A stretch of DNA of 64,000 nt. It comes from Hyphomicrobium sp. Its GTDB lineage: Bacteria; Pseudomonadota; Alphaproteobacteria; Rhizobiales; Hyphomicrobiaceae. Of the stretch, positions 46,578-54,741 are shown piece by piece. The stretch covers positions 310,001-374,000 of the forward strand of contig JASBTM010000003.1 in the NCBI GenBank assembly GCA_030148425.1, written 5' to 3'. How positions within the stretch are numbered: position 1 is the first letter of the stretch; each line of letters starts with the position of its first letter. The notes under the pieces are model-generated. The model did not search any database and was not told where the DNA came from. It was given only the letters and a program-made list of their open reading frames with translations. The position numbers and the translations under genes are program-made.

Positions 46578-46778
46578 ATGGGCACTGGGAGTGACCCCAA
46601 GCGGGGGGAATCCGTCACTACACAGGCACCCATGCCGACTGAGCTGCAGGGGCAGATCGGTCAACGGCTGAGGGAAGCCTATATAGAACTCATCAACGAA
46701 CCGGTCCCGGACCGGTTTGTCGTGCTGTTGCAGAAATTGAAGCAGCGCGAAGAACAAGGGCAAGGAGGACAGTCGTGA
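46578..46778 (+). CDS. nepR: Anti-sigma factor NepR
   Basis: Sequesters the EcfG sigma factor until phosphorylated PhyR binds NepR instead. The 66-residue product has the family core IGQRLREAYIELINEPVPDRFVVLLQKL (visible as two helices, with the conserved YxELINEPVPDRF centre). A disordered N-terminus and a Gln/Gly tail flank it. Its stop overlaps the GTG start of ecfG by 4 nt (46775-46778), so inhibitor and sigma factor are translationally coupled. Confidence 0.93.
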   Translation: MGTGSDPKRGESVTTQAPMPTELQGQIGQRLREAYIELINEPVPDRFVVLLQKLKQREEQGQGGQS

Positions 46779-47329
46779 CGGTACGCGACGACGACCTGCA
46801 GGCCCTGTTGATTGCGGCCGTTCCCAATCTTCGTGCGTTTGCGAATTCCCTGTGCGGAGATCCGACGCGCGCAGATGATCTTGTGCAGGATACGCTCGTC
46901 AAGGCGTGGTCAAATCTCGAGGGATTTGAAAAAGGCTCGAACTTAAAAGCCTGGCTGTTTACGATCCTGCGTAATACCTACTTTTCGGAACTCCGGAAGC
47001 GGCGTCGCGAGGTTGAGGACGCGGACGGGGCTCTCGCGGAGCGTATGTCGGTGATGCCCGAACAGCACGTCCATATGGATCTCGTCGACTTCAAGAAGGC
47101 TTTCGGCAGCCTGAGCGACGATCAAAAGGAAGTTCTGCTTCTCGTCGGCGCCGAAGGCTTCTCATATGAGGAAGCGGCCGAAATTACGAACGCTGCTGTC
47201 GGAACGGTGAAAAGCCGTGTGAACCGCGCGCGTGTTGCACTCAATAAGTCGCTCGGACTGGAACCGGGCGAGAATATCAATCCCAATAGCGAGTTCGTAG
47301 GACTCACGCGGGCGGTCAGCCGCGGATGA
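46775..47329 (+). CDS. ecfG: ECF sigma factor EcfG, general stress response
   Basis: An ECF15-type RNA polymerase sigma factor. The 184-residue protein starts at GTG 46775. Region 2 covers ~10-80 (AFANSLCGDPTRADDLVQDT core, KAWLFTILRNTYFSELRKRR core). Region 4 covers ~105-165 (SDDQKEVLLLVGAEGFSYEE and AAEITNAAVGTVKSRVNRAR). It belongs with NepR (upstream, overlapping) and PhyR (131 nt downstream), forming the partner-switching module. Targets probably include nepR-ecfG itself, DUF1328-csbD and the lone response regulator at 50874-51305. Confidence 0.94.
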   Translation: MTVRDDDLQALLIAAVPNLRAFANSLCGDPTRADDLVQDTLVKAWSNLEGFEKGSNLKAWLFTILRNTYFSELRKRRREVEDADGALAERMSVMPEQHVHMDLVDFKKAFGSLSDDQKEVLLLVGAEGFSYEEAAEITNAAVGTVKSRVNRARVALNKSLGLEPGENINPNSEFVGLTRAVSRG

Positions 47330-47460
47330 ACACGCTTTATTCGTCGGAATATCAGCCAGGTGAAGTTTTAGACTACGCGGTCCGAACACCGTAATTGCGA
47401 TAACTGCGTGCCGTACGGCGCATCAGTTGTCTCTCAGATAACGAGTTTACGAGGTGCACC

Positions 47461-48267
47461 ATGTCGATTGCTGAATCTATCGCTCCCCATCTCCCGTATC
47501 TCCGGCGCTATGCACGGTCTTTAACCGGCACCCAGGCATCCGGCGACAACTACGTCGCGGCAGTGCTGGAGGCGTTGATTGCCGATGCCGATGCGTTCGA
47601 TAAATCGATACCGGCTCGTGTCGCCCTCTATCGTGCGTTCACGAAGGTTTGGAATTCGGTCGCGGTCAACCGCTTTTCAGACGATACGGTCGAGATCGAT
47701 AAACCGTTGCCGGAGCGGCGTCTCGAATCGATCACGCCTTTGCCGAGACAGGCTTTTCTTCTCGTATCGGTCGAAGGCTTTTCGACCGCCGAAGCTGCTC
47801 AGGTCCTGGACGTTACGCCGGCGCATGTGACGGAGCTTCTCCAGATGGCGGGCGCCGAAATCGCTGAACAACTTTCCGCCGATGTTTTGATCATCGAAGA
47901 CGAGCCGCTAATCGCGATGGATCTCGAAGCTTTGGTTGTCGACATCGGGCACCGCGTGCAGGGTGTCGCGCGCACGCACCAGGAAGCGGTTACGGAAGTG
48001 AATAAGAAAGCTCCGTCGTTGGTGCTCGCGGATATTCATCTCGCCGACGGAAGCTCGGGCCTTGAAGCGGTGAATGAAATTCTCGAGACGATCAGCGTCC
48101 CGGTTATTTTCATCACGGCGTTTCCCGAGCGACTTCTCACGGGTACGAAGCCGGAGCCGGTCTTCCTTATTACGAAGCCGTTCGAGCCAGCCGTCGTGAA
48201 GGCTATGATAAGCCAATCGCTGTTCTTCGGATTGAAATCCAAGAAGGCGGGCCAGCGGGCCGCCTGA
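47461..48267 (+). CDS. phyR: PhyR, sigma-like anti-anti-sigma response regulator
   Basis: When phosphorylated, its sigma-like domain mimics EcfG and pulls NepR away. Of 268 residues, ~1-130 resemble ECF sigma regions 2 and 4 (PYLRRYARSLTGTQASGDNY core; LLVSVEGFSTAEAAQVLDVT core). Residues ~140-260 form a receiver domain with the acidic pair in IIEDEP, phospho-acceptor D191 (LADIHLADG), the FATGUY-like FITAFPE and the KPFE Lys loop. It lies in tandem after nepR-ecfG, whereas in many relatives phyR is divergent. A strong terminator follows. Confidence 0.95.
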   Translation: MSIAESIAPHLPYLRRYARSLTGTQASGDNYVAAVLEALIADADAFDKSIPARVALYRAFTKVWNSVAVNRFSDDTVEIDKPLPERRLESITPLPRQAFLLVSVEGFSTAEAAQVLDVTPAHVTELLQMAGAEIAEQLSADVLIIEDEPLIAMDLEALVVDIGHRVQGVARTHQEAVTEVNKKAPSLVLADIHLADGSSGLEAVNEILETISVPVIFITAFPERLLTGTKPEPVFLITKPFEPAVVKAMISQSLFFGLKSKKAGQRAA

Positions 48268-48297
48268 AGGCTGCATATCCGTGGCTTTGAAATCGTG

Positions 48298-48336
48298 AGG
48301 GTACGAACTCTATTGAGTTCGTACCCTTTGTTTTTC
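48298..48336 (+). terminator. Rho-independent terminator after phyR
   Basis: A perfect 13-bp stem (AGGGTACGAACTC and its complement) with a TATT loop is followed by TTGTTTTTC. It is the strongest intrinsic terminator in the window, 30 nt after phyR. Confidence 0.93.
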
Positions 48337-48427
48337 GGCCACGTGCAATCACGGGCTATTGCGTAGTGGTGTCTCGCGAACGCCGCCGAACATTTCAACC
48401 GTTGGACGCTTTGCGGGGAAGGGCCGA

Positions 48428-48625
48428 TCAGATGGAAGAAAGCCAGTTATCGACTTCTTTTCTGATCTGGTCCTTGTCGTAGCCATAACGTTCCTGAAGC
48501 TTGCCCTCGAGCTGCTCCCGGCGGCCATCGACGACCTTTAGATCATCGTCCGTCAGCTTTCCCCATTGCTCCTTCGCTTTGCCGGTAAACTGTTTCCAAT
48601 TTCCTTGGATGCGATTCCAATCCAT
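48428..48625 (-). CDS. CsbD family stress protein
   Basis: A 65-residue, highly charged CsbD-like protein. It opens MDWNRIQGNWKQFTGKAKEQWG and continues LTDDDLKVVDGRREQLEGKL, the family pattern. Related genes are sigma-B or general-stress induced, but a biochemical role is not established. A ribosome site AGGAAAA precedes the ATG. It lies 33 nt after the DUF1328 gene on the same strand, and both should be read from the sigma-EcfG-type promoter at 48876-48901. Confidence 0.93.
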   Translation of the reverse strand: MDWNRIQGNWKQFTGKAKEQWGKLTDDDLKVVDGRREQLEGKLQERYGYDKDQIRKEVDNWLSSI

Positions 48626-48658
48626 GGCGTTTTCCTTTTGTTGGTCATGCAGGATCGT

Positions 48659-48832
48659 TCAGGCTCGGCGCAGGAAATTGGCGATGATGGATACGACGAA
48701 TAAGACGATCGCCACCCAGAAGATGAGGCGGGCGCCTTCCATGGCTGTGCCTGCGACGCCGCCGAATCCAAGTGCGGCCGCGACGAGCGCCACTATCAAA
48801 AATACGATGGCATAATGCAGCAGGTTTCCCAT
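48659..48832 (-). CDS. DUF1328 (YtjA family) small membrane protein
   Basis: A 57-residue protein with two TM helices: [20 protein letters not shown] starts TM1, [13 protein letters not shown] is the loop, and [20 protein letters not shown] is TM2. The GVAGTA-type loop and ending FLRRA match DUF1328. A GGAG ribosome site precedes ATG 48832. Family members are often stress-induced; the function is unknown. It is first of the two-gene unit with csbD, ~40 nt downstream of the predicted sigma-EcfG promoter. Confidence 0.92.
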   Translation of the reverse strand: MGNLLHYAIVFLIVALVAAALGFGGVAGTAMEGARLIFWVAIVLFVVSIIANFLRRA

Positions 48833-48875
48833 TCGGATCTCCGACGAGTTTTCGAGTTGGATCGAGTGGATTTTG

Positions 48876-48901
48876 AACGTGCAGCCGACGTCACCGGTTC
48901 C
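48876..48901 (-). promoter_or_regulatory. Sigma-EcfG promoter of DUF1328-csbD
   Basis: On the minus strand, GGAAC (48901-48897), 17 nt, then CGTT (48879-48876) is an exact match to GGAAC-N17-CGTT. Predicted start ~48869 gives a ~37-nt leader to the DUF1328 ATG at 48832. Position, orientation and stress-type targets agree. Confidence 0.85.
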
Positions 48902-48978
48902 GGAGATTGAGAAGAGTGCGCTTGATACGTTCGTTGGGGATCGCGCGGGGCGGTGAATTTTCCCACAGTGCGCAAACA

Positions 48979-49016
48979 GAGTTCGCGCCGCTCGGGGGGA
49001 AAGCGGACGCGAACTC
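48979..49016. repeat. Long inverted repeat between stress genes
   Basis: GAGTTCGCG (48979-48987) pairs with CGCGAACTC (49008-49016), and inside it CCGCT pairs with AGCGG, leaving a G-rich loop. This 14-bp stem with one bulge lies in the ~510-bp gap between the DUF1328 promoter and the CHASE3 kinase gene. No T-run follows on either strand. The rest of that gap (to 49344) shows no gene I can support. Confidence 0.5.
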
Positions 49017-49344
49017 TTCGAAGTGATGCCGCGCCCTGGGCCACGGGGGGAGTGGGAGGGATTTGGGTACGGTCACATACATCAAACGTGCTCGTGCAGT
49101 CTGGGTTCCGCGCGTCCGGAAGCGGTTACCAACTTTTTATGTGCGCATCGGAGAGCTGCAAAATGTCCGGATTTCTGGACTTTTTTGCACGTGAAGGCCG
49201 CCGTCGTTCGAGGACGGCACCCAAATCATGCGCGGCCGATTTTCAGGTTAAATGATCGTAATGATATTAAAATTTTGAGACCATCTGCTTAGCGAAATTT
49301 CGCCGTAGCGTTCGGCGGCGAACCTCGGCAATGTCGCCGACATC

Positions 49345-50844
49345 ATGGTTCGCTCCAATGCATCCCGATCTGTCTCGGCGCTCTTTGCCGGCGGCGCCGC
49401 CCGGACAGTTTTAATCTGGGTCGCGATTGCCATTCTGTCGGGACTGGCCGCAATCCTCGCGTGGCGCTGGACGGTCGTCGCTGCCGATAGGGTGACGCAT
49501 ACGCTTCTGGTGCAGCAGGAGCTGACGAAATGGCTGAGCGCGGCTCAGGATCTCGAGTCGGGTCAGCTTGGCTATCTGCTCACCAAGGATCCCGATTATC
49601 TAAAGCCCTATCAATCAGCGAAGGGTACCGCCGAGCTCGTTCATAACGAACTCAACCGGCTTGTGAGCGGTAACGTCGAGCAAGTCGCGGTGATCGAAAC
49701 GATCCACAAGACAATGCGTGAGCGGCTTGCTGCGATTGAGAATAACATCTCGTCGTTCGGAAAAGGGGACGATGTCAGCGGCGCTAATCTTGTCCGGAAC
49801 GGCAATGGCGTTGAAATCATGGATCGCCTGCGTGCTCAGATTGCTGCGGCGAAGCAGCAAGAAAAAATGCTTTTCGATCGCAGGCTCAATCAATTTCAAG
49901 CGAAGAGTTCGTGGCTTTTGGCTGCGATGCTGGCGACGCTCCTGGCATGCGCGGCGTTGGCGCTCGTCGCTCTCATTCGGGAGCGGCAGAGGGTTGCCGC
50001 ACTCGAACTGACGGCGTTGACCCTAACGTCTGCCAATCGCTCGCTCGAGAAACGCGTCCGGCTGCGCACCGAGGAACTCGCAGTCGAGCGTGACCGGGCG
50101 GAAGCCGAGCGTGAACGTGCTGAAGCGTTACTGCGAGACGTTACGCACCGCATCGGCAATACATTGGCACTGGTCGTCGGCTTCATCAATTTGCACATCC
50201 GGCACACGTCGGATGCGCGGTCATTGAAAACTTTGAAGGGCGCGCGTGACCGCATCCATGCCATCGCCAGCGCTCAGCGCCGTATCAACGTCGTCAACGA
50301 TCTTGAACTTGTCAGGATAGATACGCTCATTCAGGCGGTCTTGGACGATGTGGTGGAAGCGGCGGGAGAAGATCGAATTCTGCTCAATGTCGATGTGCCG
50401 CCGCTGCTCGCCCCGGCCCAGGCCGCGACATCGCTCTGTGTTTTGGCGCAAGAGTTCGTCGTCAATTCATTCAAGCACGCGTTTGACGACGATGCCCCGG
50501 GGCATGTCAACGTTCGCCTCGAGCGGAGGGACGAAACCCGCGCCATTCTCATCGTCGAGGACGACGGCAACGGCTTCGGCGGCGTGGCGCGGGCAGAGGG
50601 CGAAAGCACATCCGATCCGGCGGGCGGGGACGCTTCGAATAAAATTGCCGAGGGCCTCGGCACGAAGATCGCGGCGCTCCTGACGCGGCAATTCGCTGGG
50701 ACGATTTCCTATGAGCCGATGCGCTTGGGCGATGTGAGGCCGGGCACGCGCGTCATCGTAGAATTGACGGATATCGCGTTGTCCGACCCCGATGCTTCAT
50801 CGGCTTGCGCGGCTCGGCAGGAAGCCGCCACGCCAGCGGTATAG
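49345..50844 (+). CDS. CHASE3-domain sensor histidine kinase (HisKA_2 type)
   Basis: A 499-residue membrane kinase. TM1 is at ~20-42, a CHASE3 extracytoplasmic sensor at ~45-185 (AQDLESGQLGYLLTKDPDYL core), TM2 at ~190-212 and a coiled coil to ~260. The phospho-acceptor follows in LLRDVTHRIGNTLALVVGFI (H268), then an HATPase domain with VVNSFKHAFDD, EDDGNGF and GLGTKIAALL. This kinase class phosphorylates PhyR in several alphaproteobacteria, and the location next to phyR makes it the best local candidate for PhyK. The C-terminal ~20 residues look disordered. Confidence 0.9.
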   Translation: MVRSNASRSVSALFAGGAARTVLIWVAIAILSGLAAILAWRWTVVAADRVTHTLLVQQELTKWLSAAQDLESGQLGYLLTKDPDYLKPYQSAKGTAELVHNELNRLVSGNVEQVAVIETIHKTMRERLAAIENNISSFGKGDDVSGANLVRNGNGVEIMDRLRAQIAAAKQQEKMLFDRRLNQFQAKSSWLLAAMLATLLACAALALVALIRERQRVAALELTALTLTSANRSLEKRVRLRTEELAVERDRAEAERERAEALLRDVTHRIGNTLALVVGFINLHIRHTSDARSLKTLKGARDRIHAIASAQRRINVVNDLELVRIDTLIQAVLDDVVEAAGEDRILLNVDVPPLLAPAQAATSLCVLAQEFVVNSFKHAFDDDAPGHVNVRLERRDETRAILIVEDDGNGFGGVARAEGESTSDPAGGDASNKIAEGLGTKIAALLTRQFAGTISYEPMRLGDVRPGTRVIVELTDIALSDPDASSACAARQEAATPAV

Positions 50845-50873
50845 ACCCGGCCAACAGAAACGCATGGGGATTG

Positions 50874-51305
50874 TTAGCTGGCGACTTTCCAGCGGGCGGC
50901 GTAGGCGGGTGCGAGCTGCAGTGCACGCGGTTTTGGCCGCGATGACTGGCCCGCTTCCATACAGTCGGTGACGAATGCGATTGCCGACTTCACCGCCCGC
51001 TCCGAGAGTGGTTTCACCAGTAGACCGCACGCGGCCGAAAAATCCGCGGGAACGCCCTCCGGGTTGGACGTCGTAAATATGACGACCGCATGGTGTTCGC
51101 TTAGATGGCGAGCGACATTCGTGCCTGTCGCGCCGTCGCTGAGATGAACATCAACCAGGGCGAGATCGCATGTACTTGCCTCGGCGAGCTTCAGAGCGAG
51201 ATGCGACGATCCGGCGATGCCGACAACCTCGTGCCCCAAATCCTTGACGATGGCCTCGAGCTCGTCGGCTAGAATTGGCTCATCTTCCGTAATCAAGATG
51301 TTCAT
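50874..51305 (-). CDS. Single-domain response regulator
   Basis: A lone receiver of 143 residues from ATG 51305 (MNILITEDEPILADELEAIV), with GGGGA 4 nt upstream. A 17-codon longer reading lacks a ribosome site. The acidic pocket (E7, D8), phospho-acceptor D52 (ALVDVHLSDG), Thr/Ser in FTTSNPEG and the KPLSE Lys are all present. There is no output domain; ~25 basic residues follow the receiver. Such proteins act as phosphate sinks or relays in the general stress pathway. The sigma-EcfG-type promoter at 51386-51410 supports that role. It is convergent with the CHASE3 kinase gene. Confidence 0.9.
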   Translation of the reverse strand: MNILITEDEPILADELEAIVKDLGHEVVGIAGSSHLALKLAEASTCDLALVDVHLSDGATGTNVARHLSEHHAVVIFTTSNPEGVPADFSAACGLLVKPLSERAVKSAIAFVTDCMEAGQSSRPKPRALQLAPAYAARWKVAS

Positions 51306-51385
51306 GTTTCCCCGCGCGCTTGCCGAAGAACTGCCGCTCGACGTCTTCTCGTGCAAAGACGTTTTGGCTACTCGGCGAGTCGAGA

Positions 51386-51410
51386 AACGTGGCGCGAAGG
51401 ATATGGTTCC
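51386..51410 (-). promoter_or_regulatory. Sigma-EcfG promoter of the lone response regulator
   Basis: On the minus strand, GGAAC (51410-51406), 16 nt, then CGTT (51389-51386) matches GGAAC-N16-CGTT exactly. Predicted start ~51379 gives a ~75-nt leader to ATG 51305. Confidence 0.82.
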
Positions 51411-51485
51411 GCAACCGCAAGCGGTCTCGGGATGTGCTGTGTCTCTTTAAATAAATTGGACGCCTGTCGGCTCACCGTCGGTAGA

Positions 51486-53465
51486 TCACACGTCGCTGTC
51501 GCGACGGCTGCCGATGTTGGCGAGCGGTCCGGAAAGGACCCAATTCAGGCCTTCGGCGTCGGTGGCGGCATGGACGGAAAGCTTCAACCCTTGAGTTGAG
51601 AACCTCTCGACGACGGAGGTCCCGTAGCCCTTGGGGCCGTCGACGATGAACGGCGGGCCGCCGGTTTCTTTCCATGAAATCCGGATGGTGTCGTCAGTGG
51701 GTAGTTCCCATGACAGGCGCACCTCGCCGGTCGCGGCCGATAGTGCGCCGTGCTCCACGGCATTGAGCGCCAATTCTGTAAGGACCATGCCGAGCGTCTG
51801 GGCGGCCTCTGGAGTCAGAGAAACCGCAGGGCCCGAAACAGCCACGCGGTCGGCATCAGTGCGCGCCACGGCTCCGATCTCGGCGAGCGCTAACGTGGCA
51901 AGGTCAACGGTCTGCCAGTCGGAGGCGACGATGAGGTCCTGAGACGCCGAGAGGCCGGCTACACGGAGCGTGAAGTCTTTCAGGTGGGATTTGACGTCCA
52001 CGGCGTCGCGGGCCGTCAAACGCGCCATGGCGAGGATCAGAGCCAGCAAATTCTTCGAGCGATGCGAAACCTCGCGCAATAGCGCATCGGTGCGGGAGAG
52101 GTTTAGCCTTTGATCAGTGATGTCGTATGCAACACCGGAAAGCGCCGTGGGCTCGTTGGCGTACGCGCCGTCCATCTCAGTGGCTCCGCCGCGGAATGCA
52201 ATCCACCGGGCTTCGCCGTTTGCCCGCCGAACCTGAATTTCGACGGCAAGCGGTTTTCCGGACTTCAGGCAGGCTCGCACCGCTGTCAGGAGGCGTTCGC
52301 GATCGCGCGATTCCACATACCGCAGAAAAGTGCGAGCAGACTGCTCCTTCTTGCCCGCGGGGCGGCCCAAAATGTGAGCGATCTCCGCATCACAGCGAAG
52401 AAGGCCCGATTTCAAGTCCCATTGCCATATGCCGACGTTGCCCGCCCGGAGCGCCGACTCAATCCGATTTTCGCCCGTGCCCGAAGACTTCGGGAGGCGA
52501 GGTGTTGTTTTCCTTGGATCCGATGGAGATGGCATTCCGGATGCTTGTGTCAAATGGTTCACGTTTTTATCTTCGATCATGCTCCGTGTTAACAATGTCG
52601 CCCCGGTGAAGGATGCAATGGCGAGCAAAGATGAAATCGCGAAAAACGTCATCCAGTTGCGTTGGACGCTTTGATTAAGTGTTTTCGATGGGATGCCTGC
52701 TGCGATTTTCCAACCGAATTGCGATGTGGCGGCGAACGCTTCGATGAGGGATGAGTTGTCTACGACTTCCGTATTCAACGCGGATAAGGCGTTATTGTTG
52801 GTCTCGGCATAAACCTGTCCGTCGTTCCCGACGACGGAGAACGACCACGCATCGTCGGATACAAAATTTTTGAAGGCCGATGCGAGGTAAGCGGCTGGTA
52901 CCCGGGCCTGAATCAGGACAGGGGCAGCGCTTTTATCTTTCCCGCTCGAGGCCAGCCAAATATTCACTCCGCGATTTGCTGCGGTGCCATAAGGCGTGAT
53001 CTGTGGAACAAGTGTCGACAAGGCGGCGGCTGCGGCGGACCGTGCGGCGCCATCAATACTAATCACCATGGCATTGGCGCCGCTCGTAGGCGACAGGACG
53101 TCGAGATTTGCGCCTCGTGTAAACAGCACGATGCCTTTCCGATCGAGTTCGGATCGGAGGTGATCATAGGTATTCTCAGTGGCCGTAGCTGGCGTTCCGG
53201 GAAGCTCCTTCAACGTTTCGAGAAGAGAGGCCATCTGCTGATCGAAGAAGGATGCGGCGATCATCGCCCGGCCTTGGACCGACTGGTGCAGGATGCCGAA
53301 CTCGCGCGCGTGCATTTCGTTAAGCAAATAGGCCGCGAAGCTGAGGGAAGGGATGAGGATGCCCAGACAGAGGGCATAAGCAAGTCGGCGCGTCGCTCCT
53401 TGTGGAAAAAGGAAATCGGGCCGAATCCGAATTCGGGGCGTACCTCTGTGATGATTATTATTCAC
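51486..53465 (-). CDS. PAS-containing HWE-family sensor histidine kinase
   Basis: A 659-residue kinase. TM1 is at ~28-49, an extracytoplasmic sensor region at ~50-265 and TM2 at ~272-293. A PAS fold follows at ~333-452 (ALRAGNVGIWQWDLKSGLLR core), then the HWE phospho-acceptor in LLREVSHRSKNLLALILAMA (H468) and the HWE ATPase with LTELALNAVEHGALS, ISWKETGGPP and GYGTSVVERF. It can signal to PhyR or to the lone response regulator encoded 180 nt downstream on the same strand. A weak GGAAC-N16-CATT lies ~50 nt upstream (53514-53538). Confidence 0.92.
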   Translation of the reverse strand: MNNNHHRGTPRIRIRPDFLFPQGATRRLAYALCLGILIPSLSFAAYLLNEMHAREFGILHQSVQGRAMIAASFFDQQMASLLETLKELPGTPATATENTYDHLRSELDRKGIVLFTRGANLDVLSPTSGANAMVISIDGAARSAAAAALSTLVPQITPYGTAANRGVNIWLASSGKDKSAAPVLIQARVPAAYLASAFKNFVSDDAWSFSVVGNDGQVYAETNNNALSALNTEVVDNSSLIEAFAATSQFGWKIAAGIPSKTLNQSVQRNWMTFFAISSLLAIASFTGATLLTRSMIEDKNVNHLTQASGMPSPSDPRKTTPRLPKSSGTGENRIESALRAGNVGIWQWDLKSGLLRCDAEIAHILGRPAGKKEQSARTFLRYVESRDRERLLTAVRACLKSGKPLAVEIQVRRANGEARWIAFRGGATEMDGAYANEPTALSGVAYDITDQRLNLSRTDALLREVSHRSKNLLALILAMARLTARDAVDVKSHLKDFTLRVAGLSASQDLIVASDWQTVDLATLALAEIGAVARTDADRVAVSGPAVSLTPEAAQTLGMVLTELALNAVEHGALSAATGEVRLSWELPTDDTIRISWKETGGPPFIVDGPKGYGTSVVERFSTQGLKLSVHAATDAEGLNWVLSGPLANIGSRRDSDV

Positions 53466-53548
53466 AATTTGCTTCTTGTTGCCGGCCCGGTGCTAGAATT
53501 TGCCGCCACATACAATGCAAAAGCGGTCCAATGGTTCCCCTATCTGCT

Positions 53549-53564
53549 AGGATACTGTTATCCT
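53549..53564. promoter_or_regulatory. Palindrome upstream of zinc-related operon
   Basis: AGGATA-CTGT-TATCCT, a perfect 6-bp dyad with a 4-nt spacer, lies ~95 bp before the DUF2946 gene. It could be a Zur-type operator for the zinc-related operon, but it does not match a Zur consensus closely. Confidence 0.45.
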
Positions 53565-53660
53565 GGTGACGGGCTCCGAGCGCGGGCAGTGCAGCTTGGC
53601 CGCCACGATAGTGACACAAGATCGGACGATTGCTGCGTTGGGCAAGATGTTTGGGGACCG

Positions 53661-54029
53661 ATGACCGGCTCGCGATTGCGTTTGAGGCTGCTTTGGCTGA
53701 CGCTCTTTGCGTTCGGCATGCAGATCGCCGTCGCCGATTTCCATCATCACATTACCCGCGGGACGGGTATCGAAGCGAGGGCGATAACGGCCGGGATGTG
53801 CCGTCCCTCGGATGATAAATCCTGTCCACCGCTTCACGATCACGACGGCTGCGCTTTGTGCTGGGCGGCGGCTATTGCAGCGACGTCGTTAACGCCTCCT
53901 CAGTTCAAGATTCCGACTCCCGCCGAAACGGCTGGCATCAGGCTCACAGCCTTCGATCCTCCGCAGCTGCGGTTGGCATATCGCGAGAGAGCGCGGGCGC
54001 GCGGGCCTCCAAGCGCGCAGCTCGTCTGA
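53661..54029 (+). CDS. DUF2946-like exported protein
   Basis: A 122-residue protein from ATG 53661. Residues ~5-26 are a signal peptide or membrane anchor (LRLRLLWLTLFAFGMQIAVA). A His pair and triplet (DFHHHIT), a central cluster CPPLHDHDGCALCWAAAI with C-x2-C and His/Asp, and the C-terminal RARGPPSA ending match DUF2946 proteins found near metal-transport genes. The Cys/His cluster suggests metal binding. It starts a series with the ZrgA-like gene and the ABC transporter and may bind or sense zinc; the exact role is unknown. Confidence 0.75.
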   Translation: MTGSRLRLRLLWLTLFAFGMQIAVADFHHHITRGTGIEARAITAGMCRPSDDKSCPPLHDHDGCALCWAAAIAATSLTPPQFKIPTPAETAGIRLTAFDPPQLRLAYRERARARGPPSAQLV

Positions 54030-54169
54030 GCACCTGCGGCTTCGGTCGCGATTGTAATTTTTCCTTTCGAATATCTTCGAACTTTGCGGCATGCCCGCAT
54101 GAGTTCGCATTCCGGTCAGCGTGCGCACGCCGAGCGTGCAGCGACGCGTCACCTATTGGAGAACTACTC

Positions 54170-54739
54170 ATGAAGACCAAGTCTGCTCTCGCCTCTCTGG
54201 CGATTCTCGTCGCGTTTCCCGCTCTCGCGGATCAAGCCGAGCATCGTCACCTCGGCCCGCACGTGCATGGGCAGGGAACACTCGACATTGCCATCGAGGG
54301 CAACAAGATCGAAATGGAGCTTGTCGCTCCGGGCATGGATATCGTCGGCTTCGAGCATGTCGCGAGCACCGACGAACAGAAGGCCGCCGTCGAGAAGGCC
54401 AAGGAAAAGCTGACGGACGTTTTGAACGTCTTCAAGTGGCCCGCGGCTGCGAAGTGCAAGACCGATGCGGCGAACGTCGAGAGCCGTAAGGAAACGCACG
54501 CACCTGGCGAAAAGGACGACGATGACGACAAGCCGGGCGAGCCGCAGCATTCCGAGTTCCATGCAACCTATACGATCACGTGCGCGGCGCCGGAGAACGT
54601 GACCGGCATGGAAACGGTTTACTTCAGCGACTTTTCCGGCGGTCAGCTCTTGAACGTCAACGTCACGACGGCGAAGGGACAAACGCAGGCGCAGATGACG
54701 CGTGATAAGCCGACGCTCTCGCTCGCGGGCGTGATGTAA
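54170..54739 (+). CDS. ZrgA-like zinc-related periplasmic protein (DUF2796)
   Basis: A 189-residue exported protein of the DUF2796/ZrgA family, implicated in zinc uptake in Vibrio. ATG 54170 has GGAG 8 nt upstream. Residues 1-20 are the signal peptide (ending FPALA). The mature N-terminus HRHLGPHVHGQGTLDIAIEG holds a His-rich metal site, and a second His/Asp-rich loop lies at ~105-125 (THAPGEKDDDDD, PQHSEFH). A C-terminal beta domain follows. The ABC ATPase starts 2 nt after its stop. Zinc as ligand is inferred from the family and residues. Confidence 0.88.
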   Translation: MKTKSALASLAILVAFPALADQAEHRHLGPHVHGQGTLDIAIEGNKIEMELVAPGMDIVGFEHVASTDEQKAAVEKAKEKLTDVLNVFKWPAAAKCKTDAANVESRKETHAPGEKDDDDDKPGEPQHSEFHATYTITCAAPENVTGMETVYFSDFSGGQLLNVNVTTAKGQTQAQMTRDKPTLSLAGVM

Positions 54740-54741
54740 CG

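Noticed and set aside
53514..53538. GGAAC-N16-CATT before the PAS/HWE kinase gene
   Set aside because: The -10 part mismatches the sigma-EcfG consensus, so I did not call it a promoter, though position and strand are suitable.
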